Assembly: GCA_013334335.1 (NCBI GenBank)
Contig: JAAXXR010000003.1
Location: 18,417-82,416, forward strand
Reading direction: 5' to 3'
DNA: 64,000 nt
Source: Chlorobiaceae bacterium
GTDB taxonomy: Bacteria; Bacteroidota; Chlorobiia; Chlorobiales; Chlorobiaceae
Within the stretch, counting starts at the first letter, position 1. Each line of letters starts with the position of its first letter. Below, in pieces: positions 57,401-64,000 of the stretch. A program made the translations under genes and the position numbers. Under the pieces are notes generated by a model, which was not told where the DNA came from, did not search any database, and saw nothing but the letters and a program-made list of their open reading frames with translations.

Positions 57401-57430
57401 TCCGGGGCTGCGTTTGAGAGATGCCCCGGA
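57401..57430 (+). terminator. Hairpin after tspO
   Basis: Arms TCCGGGGC (57401-57408) and GCCCCGGA (57423-57430), starting six bases after the stop codon. There is no T run after it, so it is a weak terminator candidate. Confidence 0.5.
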
Positions 57431-57518
57431 ATTGCTACATTGTCGGGGTCACCCCTGTCATGACGAGTCAGACTGATAACGCAAGGGAACCACTATCGAC
57501 AATCATTTCAAGTCAAAC

Positions 57519-58013
57519 ATGATCATGAGAACACCTCTGAAAGCATTCAGGACCATCGCTGCAGCCGCATCCATCTGCGCACTCTTCAGCTCCAATGCGG
57601 ACGCCCGGATCCAGGACGGAATCGGTGTCGGCGTCATCGTTGGCGAACCGACCGGATTCAGCATAAAGAAATGGACGGACGACACGCACGCCATTGATGG
57701 AGCCGTTGCGATCTCCCTCTCGAACGACGACTCGTTCCAGCTCCATGCCGACTACCTCATCCATAACAGCGAAAGCTCGCTCAACCCGCCAGAACTCAAG
57801 GGTTCCGCGCCCTGGTACTACGGTATCGGCGGCCGGCTGAGAACCAACGATGGAGACACGCACCTGGGCGTTCGTGTGCCGATCGGCATCACCTACCTGT
57901 TCGCGGATTCACCGCTCGATTTCTTTGCGGAAGTCGCGCCCGTGCTTGATATCGCACCAGACTTCGCCCTCGACCTGAACGGCGCCATCGGCTTGCGATT
58001 CTATTTCCAATGA
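57519..58013 (+). CDS. Exported protein, possible small outer-membrane beta-barrel
   Basis: A 164-residue protein with a signal peptide (FRTIAAAASICALFSSNADA). The mature part alternates hydrophobic and polar residues (HAIDGAVAISLSNDDSFQLHADYL, YYGIGGRLR, THLGVRVPIGITYLF) and ends in an aromatic residue (GLRFYFQ is near the C-terminal F rule), which fits a small beta barrel. Function unknown. It precedes a DUF3124 gene by seven bases. Confidence 0.7.
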   Translation: MIMRTPLKAFRTIAAAASICALFSSNADARIQDGIGVGVIVGEPTGFSIKKWTDDTHAIDGAVAISLSNDDSFQLHADYLIHNSESSLNPPELKGSAPWYYGIGGRLRTNDGDTHLGVRVPIGITYLFADSPLDFFAEVAPVLDIAPDFALDLNGAIGLRFYFQ

Positions 58014-58020
58014 CGACTCC

Positions 58021-58551
58021 ATGAACCGGAATCTCCTCCACAAGGCAACGTCCGACTTCGCCAGGACACTGACCGCCACCACGATGCTGTTCTTCATGTC
58101 GCTTCCCGGCCTGGCGGCCGGGATCGCGGCAACGGCCTTCCCGTCCACGGGGCAGACCGTCTATGTGCCCGCATATTCACATATCTACATGGGCGACCGG
58201 CAGCAACCGTTCTACCTCACCGCAACCGTGAGCGTCAGGAACACCGATCCCTCAGGAACCATCGTCGTCCACAGTGTCGACTACTATGGCTCCTCGGGAA
58301 CGCTCATCAAGCGATTCGTCCCCCGGGCCCTGCTCCTGCGACCGCTTGGCTCATTGCGTTTCATCGTCAACGAATCCGACAAAAGCGGCGGGTCGGGGGC
58401 AAGTTTCCTGGTGCAATGGAGTTCCGGCTCACCGGTGAGCCAGCCACTGATCGAAACCATCATGATCGGCACGGGCATGCAGCAGGGCATCTCGTTCACC
58501 TCACGCGGGCAGGCAGTCCGTGAAGAACCCCAGCAATCATCCAGACCATGA
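58021..58551 (+). CDS. DUF3124 exported protein
   Basis: A 176-residue exported protein. A signal segment (TATTMLFFMSLPGLAAG) is followed by the DUF3124 pattern GQTVYVPAYSHIYMGDR, FYLTATVSVRNTDPSG and VVHSVDYYGSSGTLI. The family has no known function. Its stop overlaps the start of the PPC-domain gene (ATGA), so the genes at 57519, 58021 and 58548 look like one operon. Confidence 0.82.
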   Translation: MNRNLLHKATSDFARTLTATTMLFFMSLPGLAAGIAATAFPSTGQTVYVPAYSHIYMGDRQQPFYLTATVSVRNTDPSGTIVVHSVDYYGSSGTLIKRFVPRALLLRPLGSLRFIVNESDKSGGSGASFLVQWSSGSPVSQPLIETIMIGTGMQQGISFTSRGQAVREEPQQSSRP

Positions 58552-58991
58552 ACTTTTCGGAAGCGACTCAGGGCAGGATTTTCGTCATCAGGCTCGAAGA
58601 TGGAGAGATATTCCATGAAGAGATCGAGCGGTTCGCGAAACGACAGGGAATCGAACGCGCCTTCCTGAACGTGGTCGGCGGAGCCGACAGGGGGAGCCGC
58701 CTCGTGGTCGGGCCTGAAGAGAGCCGTGCCACGCCGATCAACCCGATGGTGCATGAACTGTACGATGCCCATGAGATCGTCGGAACGGGCACGCTTTTCC
58801 CCGACAACGAAGGCAACCCGGTCGTGCATCTGCACATGGCCTGCGGCCGAGAAGAGAACACGGTCACCGGGTGCGTACGCAGCGGCGTCAGGGTGTGGCA
58901 TATCATGGAGGTTGTCCTGGTCGAACTGCTCAACAACACCGCCCGCCGCATGCCGGACAGGGCTACCGGCTTCAAGCTGCTGGTACCGTAA
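58548..58991 (+). CDS. PPC/DUF296 domain protein
   Basis: A 147-residue protein of the PPC (DUF296) fold. Visible features: RIFVIRLEDGEIFHEEIERFAKRQGI, LNVVGGADRG, a glycine-rich GTGTLF strand and the His pair in VVHLHMACGRE that may bind metal. Some members bind AT-rich DNA; bacterial single-domain forms are uncharacterised. The start overlaps the DUF3124 stop codon. Confidence 0.88.
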   Translation: MNFSEATQGRIFVIRLEDGEIFHEEIERFAKRQGIERAFLNVVGGADRGSRLVVGPEESRATPINPMVHELYDAHEIVGTGTLFPDNEGNPVVHLHMACGREENTVTGCVRSGVRVWHIMEVVLVELLNNTARRMPDRATGFKLLVP

Positions 58992-59105
58992 CTCGGGACT
59001 CGGGACGCGAAGAACATCGAAATCGATCAGGAAAAGACAATCCGTTGTTTCCAGACGCTTCACTCCTCACCCGTCAACCCTCACGCCTCCGTTATCCTCG
59101 GTCCA

Positions 59106-60209
59106 TTATCCAAACGGATTCACGTGACACTCCATCCCGAGCGACGCCGCGACGACCGGATGGACCACCTTGCCGTTCAAGATGTTCAGCCCTCCGACGA
59201 GCCCCGGCATCAGTACGCTCGCGCTCTCCAGTCCCAGATCTGCAAGCCTCCTCACATAGGGCAGGGTCACCCCCGTGAGGGCCTCGGTGGAGGTGGCGGG
59301 AAAAGCACCCGGCATGTTGGTCACGCAGTAATGGACAACGCCCTCCTCGATGAACACCGGCTCGTCATGTGAGGTCGGACGGGAGGTCCCGATACACCCC
59401 CCTTGATCGATGGCGATATCGACGACGACGGCGCCCTTCTTCATCGTCTGCACCATGGCGCGCGTCACGACCTTCGGCGCAACCGCCCCGGGCAGGAGAA
59501 CGGCACCGACCAGCAGGTCGGTCTCAGGCAGCAGCTCCTCGAGGTGCTGTTCATTGGAATAGATCGTGTGCACCTGCGAGGGCAGCAGGGATTCGAGCTC
59601 GCGCATCCGCTCCTGGCTGGTCTCCATGACGGTCACCTCGGCACCGAGGCCGGCGGCGGAACGTGCGGCGTTCATCCCTGCCGTTCCGCCGCCGATTACG
59701 AGCACCCTGCCGGGCAGCACGCCCGGCACCCCTCCCAGGAGTTTGCCCTCTCCGCCATGATGGCGCGAAAGAAAGTAGCCGCCCATGATAATGCTCATCT
59801 TTCCGGCGATCTCGCTCATGGGAGCCAGCAGCGGCAGCCGTCCGGCAACCTCGACGGTCTCATAGGCGATCGCGGTCGTCCCGGCTTCGAGCAGGTGTCT
59901 TGCAAGTCCGGGAACCCCGGCAAGATGCAGGAACGTGAAAAGCATCTGGTCGGAGCGCAGGAAACCATACTCCTCCTCCAGCGGCTCCTTGACCTTCACG
60001 ACCAGTTCATTCCGCCAGACCGTCTCAGGCCCGCCGGCCATCACCGCGCCGGCAAGCCGGTACTTTTCGTCACTGAACCCGCTCCCTTCGCCCGCACCGC
60101 TCTCGACAACGACGCGATGGCCTGCGCCCACCAGATGCCTCACGCCTGCCGGCGTGCATGAGACACGGTTCTCACGCGTCTTGATCTCTTTTGGAATGCC
60201 TATATTCAT
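59106..60209 (-). CDS. ald: Alanine dehydrogenase
   Basis: A 367-residue NAD-dependent enzyme that interconverts alanine and pyruvate plus ammonia. Motifs: [34 protein letters not shown], the catalytic His in [10 protein letters not shown], the NAD loop [19 protein letters not shown] and DIAIDQGG. Length and spacing match the family. It is alone on the minus strand between convergent neighbours. Confidence 0.95.
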   Translation of the reverse strand: MNIGIPKEIKTRENRVSCTPAGVRHLVGAGHRVVVESGAGEGSGFSDEKYRLAGAVMAGGPETVWRNELVVKVKEPLEEEYGFLRSDQMLFTFLHLAGVPGLARHLLEAGTTAIAYETVEVAGRLPLLAPMSEIAGKMSIIMGGYFLSRHHGGEGKLLGGVPGVLPGRVLVIGGGTAGMNAARSAAGLGAEVTVMETSQERMRELESLLPSQVHTIYSNEQHLEELLPETDLLVGAVLLPGAVAPKVVTRAMVQTMKKGAVVVDIAIDQGGCIGTSRPTSHDEPVFIEEGVVHYCVTNMPGAFPATSTEALTGVTLPYVRRLADLGLESASVLMPGLVGGLNILNGKVVHPVVAASLGMECHVNPFG

Positions 60210-60290
60210 GCGTTCAGGGAGCTATGGATGAACGATATTCATGCAGTAATTTAACAAGCGGGAACCGCTCCTTAAAATGCACACTTCGTC

Positions 60291-60569
60291 ATGATCTTCT
60301 ATCTCGAACCAGCCTGGTGGGCGCTCTTTCTGGCATCGATGACGGCGTGCGGCGCCGGCGCGCTCATGCGGTCGATCGGATGGATGCGGGCGCTTGCCCT
60401 CCTGTCGGTATGGGCCGGCGCAACGGGAACCTCCGGCCTCATCTGCGGCACCTTTCCGGCCCTGCTTTCAGCCGGCCTTTCAGCCCTGGCGGGAACCATC
60501 CTGCTTGCGGTTTCGATAGTCTGGTCGGGCGTCAAGTCGATGCCCAAACGCCGATTCGAGGAGCGCTGA
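60291..60569 (+). CDS. Small membrane protein
   Basis: A 92-residue protein with three hydrophobic segments (WWALFLASMTACGAGALM, ALALLSVWAGATGTSGLI, LSALAGTILLAVSIVW) and a basic C-terminal tail. Its family and function are unknown. It lies divergent to ald and convergent to the SprT-like gene. Confidence 0.6.
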   Translation: MIFYLEPAWWALFLASMTACGAGALMRSIGWMRALALLSVWAGATGTSGLICGTFPALLSAGLSALAGTILLAVSIVWSGVKSMPKRRFEER

Positions 60570-60581
60570 ACGCCACCCCAT

Positions 60582-61334
60582 TCACTCTCGCACCGCGAAC
60601 CACCCCGGCACGAACCTCCAGGCGTGCCGCATCTGGCGGTCGTGCGACGCATGATCCGGGTCGAACTTCGCAACCTCAGCCCAGAACCGCCGTGAATGGT
60701 TCATGTGACGGGTGTGGCACAGCTCATGGATCATGATATACCGCACCAGGAGCGGAGGCAGGAAGAGCAGTTTGAGATTCAGGCTGAGCGTGCCCCGTGT
60801 GGAACAGCTTCCCCAGCGTGATCGCTGTTTCCTGAGCGAAACGGAACCATAGGTGAACCCGTAGGTCGTGGCGAGCCGTTCGAGCTGCGGCACCAGCCTC
60901 ATTGCCGCCCTGCGCCTGAGCCATGATTCGAGCGCCAAGCGGCAGAGACCGGCGTCATCAACCGGGCCGGAAAGCAGCAGTTCCTCCCCGGCCAGTTCAC
61001 GTGCCGCCACCCCTTTGGTTTCAAGGCTTCGATAGGTGACCGTCCATGACTCCCCGATGCCGGAGAGTTCGATCCTCGTCGGAAGCTCCCTGCCGGTATC
61101 GGACACGCCAGTCAGCCGTCGCTGGTCAAACGATCCGAGAACCTTTTCGACCCATCCCCTCCGGCTCTCCACCAGCCCGGGCACCTGCCGCTGATCGAAC
61201 CCCTGGGGCACGACCACGGTCAGCCCCTCATGGGGGGAGATCCTGAGGCGGGCATATCTGGCGCGGCGACTGACTCTTACCGTATAGGCAAGGTCGCCGA
61301 CCGCTCGCTCAGGTCCTGGAATCGGTATGGACAT
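60582..61334 (-). CDS. YgjP/SprT-like (DUF45) metallopeptidase domain protein
   Basis: A 250-residue protein of the DUF45 family. Features: VSRRARYARLRISPHEGLTVVVP at the start, WGSCSTRGTLSLNLKLL and the zinc motif HELCH in YIMIHELCHTRHMNHSRRFW. These proteins are predicted zinc peptidases that often accompany restriction or repair genes; here it stands alone. No signal peptide. Confidence 0.85.
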   Translation of the reverse strand: MSIPIPGPERAVGDLAYTVRVSRRARYARLRISPHEGLTVVVPQGFDQRQVPGLVESRRGWVEKVLGSFDQRRLTGVSDTGRELPTRIELSGIGESWTVTYRSLETKGVAARELAGEELLLSGPVDDAGLCRLALESWLRRRAAMRLVPQLERLATTYGFTYGSVSLRKQRSRWGSCSTRGTLSLNLKLLFLPPLLVRYIMIHELCHTRHMNHSRRFWAEVAKFDPDHASHDRQMRHAWRFVPGWFAVRE

Positions 61335-61394
61335 GCGGATCGACGGCTGTTTGAACAGATGAAAATATCAGGGAATAATAGAGATGCCGGACCG

Positions 61395-61506
61395 ATAAAA
61401 AAAACGGATATCCCCCTGCCACCTGTACCCGACCGCAGTAGGCGCGCGGGCGGGTGCGTTCGATCCTGCGTTGCACAGGTTGTAGGGGTGGACGGGGATA
61501 TCCGTT
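61395..61506 (-). terminator. Terminator of the cystathionine synthase/lyase gene
   Basis: Thirteen-base arms AACGGATATCCCC (61403-61415) and GGGGATATCCGTT (61494-61506) enclose about 78 bases that can extend the stem (ACAGGTGGCAGGG with CCACCCC). On the minus strand the second arm is followed by a T run. The long loop makes it unusual. Confidence 0.6.
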
Positions 61507-61516
61507 AACGAACTGC

Positions 61517-62653
61517 TCAGGCCAGCGCCCGGGCGAGATCGGCGACAAGGTCATGCGGGTCCTCGATGCCGATGGAGAGCCTGATGACGCCGTCGGTGAT
61601 ACCGACTTCCGCGCGGTGCTCGGCGCCCATGGAAGCGTGGCTCATGGTCGCGGGATGTTCGATGAGGGATTCGACGCCCCCGAGGCTTTCGGCCAGTGCG
61701 AACAACTTCGTGCCCTTGAGAATCCGGTTGACTTTTTCACTGCCGCCATCGACCTCGAACGATACCATACCACCGAATCCTCGCTGCTGGCGTTTGGCCA
61801 GCTCGTGCTGCGGATGGCTCTCAAGACCCGGGTAGAACACCCGCTTCACCGCCTGATGGCCGTCGAGAAACTCCGCCACGATCCGCGCGTTGCGCTCATG
61901 CTCCTTCATCCTGGGAACCAGCGTCTTGATCCCCCGCAGGACAAGCCAGCAATCGAACGGCTGGGCACAGGTACCGAGCGTATTGACCAGGAACTTCAGC
62001 TTTTCGTCGAGTTCTGGGGTGTTGGAAAGCACCGCTCCCCCGACCACGTCGGAGTGACCGTTCAGGTACTTGGTGGTCGAGTGGACCACGATATCAGCAC
62101 CGAGCTTGAACGGTTGCTGGTTATACGGTGACAGGAAGGTGTTGTCAACGATCGACAACAGGCCGTGTTTTTTCGAGATCGCCGTCACCGCGGCAATATC
62201 GATCAGGTTCAGGAGCGGGTTCGAGGGGGTTTCGATCCATATTGCCCGGGTGTTCCCGTTGATCTTCGCTTCGATCTCCTCCGGATTCCTCAGACTGGTG
62301 AAATTGATCCGGATTCCAAAATGCTCCTGGATGGTCTTCAGCAACCTGGCCGTCCCCCCATAGCAGTCATCCGTGCAGATGATCTCGTCGCCGGTGCTGA
62401 ACAGATGCATCACGGTTGCAATCGCCGCCATCCCGGTCGTGACGGCTACAGCGCAGGAACACCCTTCGAGGGCGGCAATGCTCTCTTCAAGCGCATGTCT
62501 GGTGGGGTTGCCGCTTCTGGTGTAATCGAATCCGCGGTGTTTGCCGATATCCTCGAACACAAAGGTCGAGCTCTGGTAAATCGGCGTCATAATGGCACCA
62601 TATGCCTTGTCCGGGGCCACCCCGGCATGGATGGTGTCGGTCTGGAAACTCAT
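61517..62653 (-). CDS. metB: Cystathionine gamma-synthase/lyase family PLP enzyme
   Basis: A 378-residue PLP enzyme of the Cys/Met metabolism family. Motifs: TRSGNPTRHALE, TGMAAIATVM, DDCYGGTARLL, IWIETPSNPLL, the PLP Lys in VVHSTTKYLNGHSDVVGG and a C-terminal SLGGVESLIEHPATMSH. Synthase (metB) and lyase (mccB) cannot be told apart by sequence alone; a SAM-I riboswitch upstream favours methionine synthesis. It is preceded by a structured leader and a promoter with a palindromic operator. Confidence 0.9.
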   Translation of the reverse strand: MSFQTDTIHAGVAPDKAYGAIMTPIYQSSTFVFEDIGKHRGFDYTRSGNPTRHALEESIAALEGCSCAVAVTTGMAAIATVMHLFSTGDEIICTDDCYGGTARLLKTIQEHFGIRINFTSLRNPEEIEAKINGNTRAIWIETPSNPLLNLIDIAAVTAISKKHGLLSIVDNTFLSPYNQQPFKLGADIVVHSTTKYLNGHSDVVGGAVLSNTPELDEKLKFLVNTLGTCAQPFDCWLVLRGIKTLVPRMKEHERNARIVAEFLDGHQAVKRVFYPGLESHPQHELAKRQQRGFGGMVSFEVDGGSEKVNRILKGTKLFALAESLGGVESLIEHPATMSHASMGAEHRAEVGITDGVIRLSIGIEDPHDLVADLARALA

Positions 62654-62704
62654 GTGCTCCTCCGTTCATGGTTATGTAAATCGGGCGCAAACGGAAGAGG
62701 AAAC

Positions 62705-62740
62705 GAAAAAACCTCTTCCGTTGACGAGTGTGGAAGAGGT
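62705..62740 (-). terminator. Riboswitch-controlled terminator in the metB leader
   Basis: On the minus strand ACCTCTTCC (62740-62732) pairs with GGAAGAGGT (62719-62711), followed by a T run to 62706. The loop contains CACTCGTC, which can pair with GATGAGTG in the P1 strand of the SAM-I element. A second CCTCTTCCGTT copy at 62700-62690 can also pair with the same GGAAGAGG arm. Confidence 0.8.
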
Positions 62741-62779
62741 AATCGAACATCCTGCGTCCTGCTTGGATTGGCACTGAAT

Positions 62780-62818
62780 TCAGGCCATACCGGTCAGGTC
62801 AGACTCTTTTTCACTCAT
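62780..62818 (-). CDS. Possible 12-residue upstream ORF in the metB leader
   Basis: ATG 62818 lies four bases after GGGAGGAAAG-type Shine-Dalgarno sequence and encodes MSEKESDLTGMA. The ATG is part of the SAM-I P1 strand, so the ribosome site would be hidden when SAM is bound. It may be a chance result of the riboswitch sequence; no homologue is known to me. Confidence 0.3.
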   Translation of the reverse strand: MSEKESDLTGMA

Positions 62819-62966
62819 CTTTCCTCCCTGGATGTCCAGTCCGGTTTGAAACCGGGCTCCGGAACCAGCTTTCGCTGCCTGGAGGTAGAATGCGGCACCG
62901 TGTCCCTGTGGGACCGGTTGTCAAGGCGTCGACGGGTCTATTCCCTCGGCCTTTCTTGATGACTTC
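62812..62966 (-). promoter_or_regulatory. SAM-I riboswitch (S box) upstream of metB
   Basis: The minus-strand leader has the S-box core in order: P1 strand TCATCAAGA (from 62962), GAGGGA (62947-62942) with GACCC, CAACCGG (62920-62914), the P3 hairpin GGTCCC-ACA-GGGAC, CGGTGC (62900-62895), a P4-type region, then GGAAAGATGA closing P1 (TCATC with GATGA, 62819-62815). A terminator and a matching antiterminator pairing lie downstream. SAM binding should close P1 and stop transcription before metB. Confidence 0.88.
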
Positions 62967-62985
62967 AATCAAATGCAAAGAACAG

Positions 62986-63026
62986 TTAACAATCGTTAAT
63001 GTACATTGAAAACAGATTACTGCCAA
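62986..63026 (-). promoter_or_regulatory. metB promoter with overlapping palindromic operator
   Basis: On the minus strand TTGGCA (63026-63021), a 17-base spacer and TACATT (63003-62998). The -10 box overlaps the palindrome TTAAC-AATC-GTTAA (plus strand 62986-62999, with ATG/TG following), so a repressor here would block initiation. The same 16-base sequence lies at the divergent promoter. Confidence 0.65.
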
Positions 63027-63080
63027 GCGCCTGTCGATGATTTTTTTCTGTCGTGGTGCGAAATCGGACAAAAAAAGTTT

Positions 63081-63125
63081 TTGAAATCCAGAGGAAAAAC
63101 CGGATATTATTAACAATCGTTAATG
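63081..63125 (+). promoter_or_regulatory. Promoter of the DUF4395-sulfhydrylase operon with the same operator
   Basis: TTGAAA (63081-63086) and TATTAT (63105-63110) with an 18-base spacer, directly followed by TTAACAATCGTTAATG (63110-63125), identical to the sequence at 62986-63001. The operator covers the expected start site. Confidence 0.65.
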
Positions 63126-63145
63126 CTCGCAGATAAAAAAGAGAC

Positions 63146-63247
63146 ATGAGTATCGGAATCATCGACAATACGGCAATGGGCAATACCTGTTGTCATTGCT
63201 GCAAACCCCGGTTTGCCAGTATGAAGAACCGTCTTGTCCGGATGTGA
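63146..63247 (+). CDS. Cysteine-rich leader peptide (attenuator)
   Basis: A 33-codon ORF in the leader of the DUF4395-sulfhydrylase operon: ATG 63146, stop TGA 63245-63247. Codons 15-19 read Cys-Cys-His-Cys-Cys (63188-63202), and there are four Met codons. A GAG-type weak ribosome site precedes it. Directly after the Cys codons lies a hairpin (GCAAAC/GTTTGC, 63201-63216), then AGAACCG (63225-63231), which can pair with the 5-prime arm of the terminator at 63276. The layout fits ribosome stalling on scarce Cys-tRNA. Confidence 0.6.
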   Translation: MSIGIIDNTAMGNTCCHCCKPRFASMKNRLVRM

Positions 63248-63275
63248 ATGAACCCGATACGAAGACAACCCCTGT

Positions 63276-63310
63276 AAGGCCGGTTCTGATTTTCAGGGCC
63301 GGCTTTTTTT
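63276..63310 (+). terminator. Leader terminator of the attenuator
   Basis: Stem with GCCGG (63279-63283) and CCGGC (63299-63303), extended outside by A-T pairs and inside by CTGA/TCAG, followed by seven T residues (63304-63310). It lies between the leader peptide and the DUF4395 start. CGGTTCT of its left arm is complementary to AGAACCG at 63225-63231. Confidence 0.85.
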
Positions 63311-63380
63311 GTTTTCAACACCATAACAACCATAAATACCGTAGATCATGTCCATATCGCAAACCCCGGGAGGCATTCCG

Positions 63381-64000
<620 letters not shown>

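Overview
The window comes from a green sulfur bacterium (Chlorobiaceae). The main evidence is a bacteriochlorophyll synthase of BchK type beside a B12-type radical SAM enzyme, a metK-ahcY operon behind a leader matching the Chlorobi-specific SAM-Chlorobi RNA, and the order pheT / coiled-coil protein / zapA / 6S RNA / rny that I recall from the Bacteroidetes-Chlorobi group. Coding DNA is GC-rich and several promoters are short AT-rich islands. I see no phage, insertion sequence, CRISPR array or rRNA operon.

Layout. 1-6.5 kb: the start of an LptF/LptG-type permease, a PAS hybrid histidine kinase, and a large hybrid kinase whose membrane domain and kinase core resemble Vibrio CqsS, with two receiver domains and an HPt domain. 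6.5-10 kb: a HigA-like regulator without a visible HigB and two groups of small unknown genes. 10-12.5 kb: radical SAM gene plus bchK. 12.8-17 kb: a seven-PAS histidine kinase and its OmpR-type regulator. 17-25 kb: type II NADH dehydrogenase, small envelope proteins, an SDR protein, pfkA, a nuclease-like protein and a sirtuin. 25-38.6 kb: mostly exported or membrane proteins (M13 and M48 peptidases, CAP protein, transglutaminase-like protein, cyclophilin, UbiA-like and SOUL proteins) and one small gene broken by an in-frame stop. 39-46 kb: housekeeping genes (tRNA-Lys, secG, hisB, rny, 6S RNA, zapA, pheT, four tRNAs). 46-51 kb: NUDIX protein, sugar nucleotidyltransferase, metK-ahcY, tRNA-Gln. 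51-61 kb: trpF, a hydrolase, a KefB-like antiporter, rubrerythrin, a nitrogenase-associated ArsC-like protein, TspO, alanine dehydrogenase and a SprT/YgjP-like peptidase.

The right end (61.5-64 kb) is the most interesting part: a divergent sulfur-amino-acid control region. A cystathionine gamma-synthase/lyase gene on the minus strand and a DUF4395 gene plus an O-acetylhomoserine sulfhydrylase gene on the plus strand each have a promoter overlapped by the same 16-base palindromic sequence. The minus-strand leader is a SAM-I riboswitch with its own terminator. The plus-strand leader encodes a short peptide with the run CCHCC, followed by an intrinsic terminator and a competing pairing, as expected for ribosome-mediated cysteine attenuation. 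Together with the SAM-Chlorobi RNA upstream of metK-ahcY, the window holds at least three RNA devices around methionine, SAM and cysteine metabolism.

All functional calls come from reading motifs and remembered family features; no database search was run.
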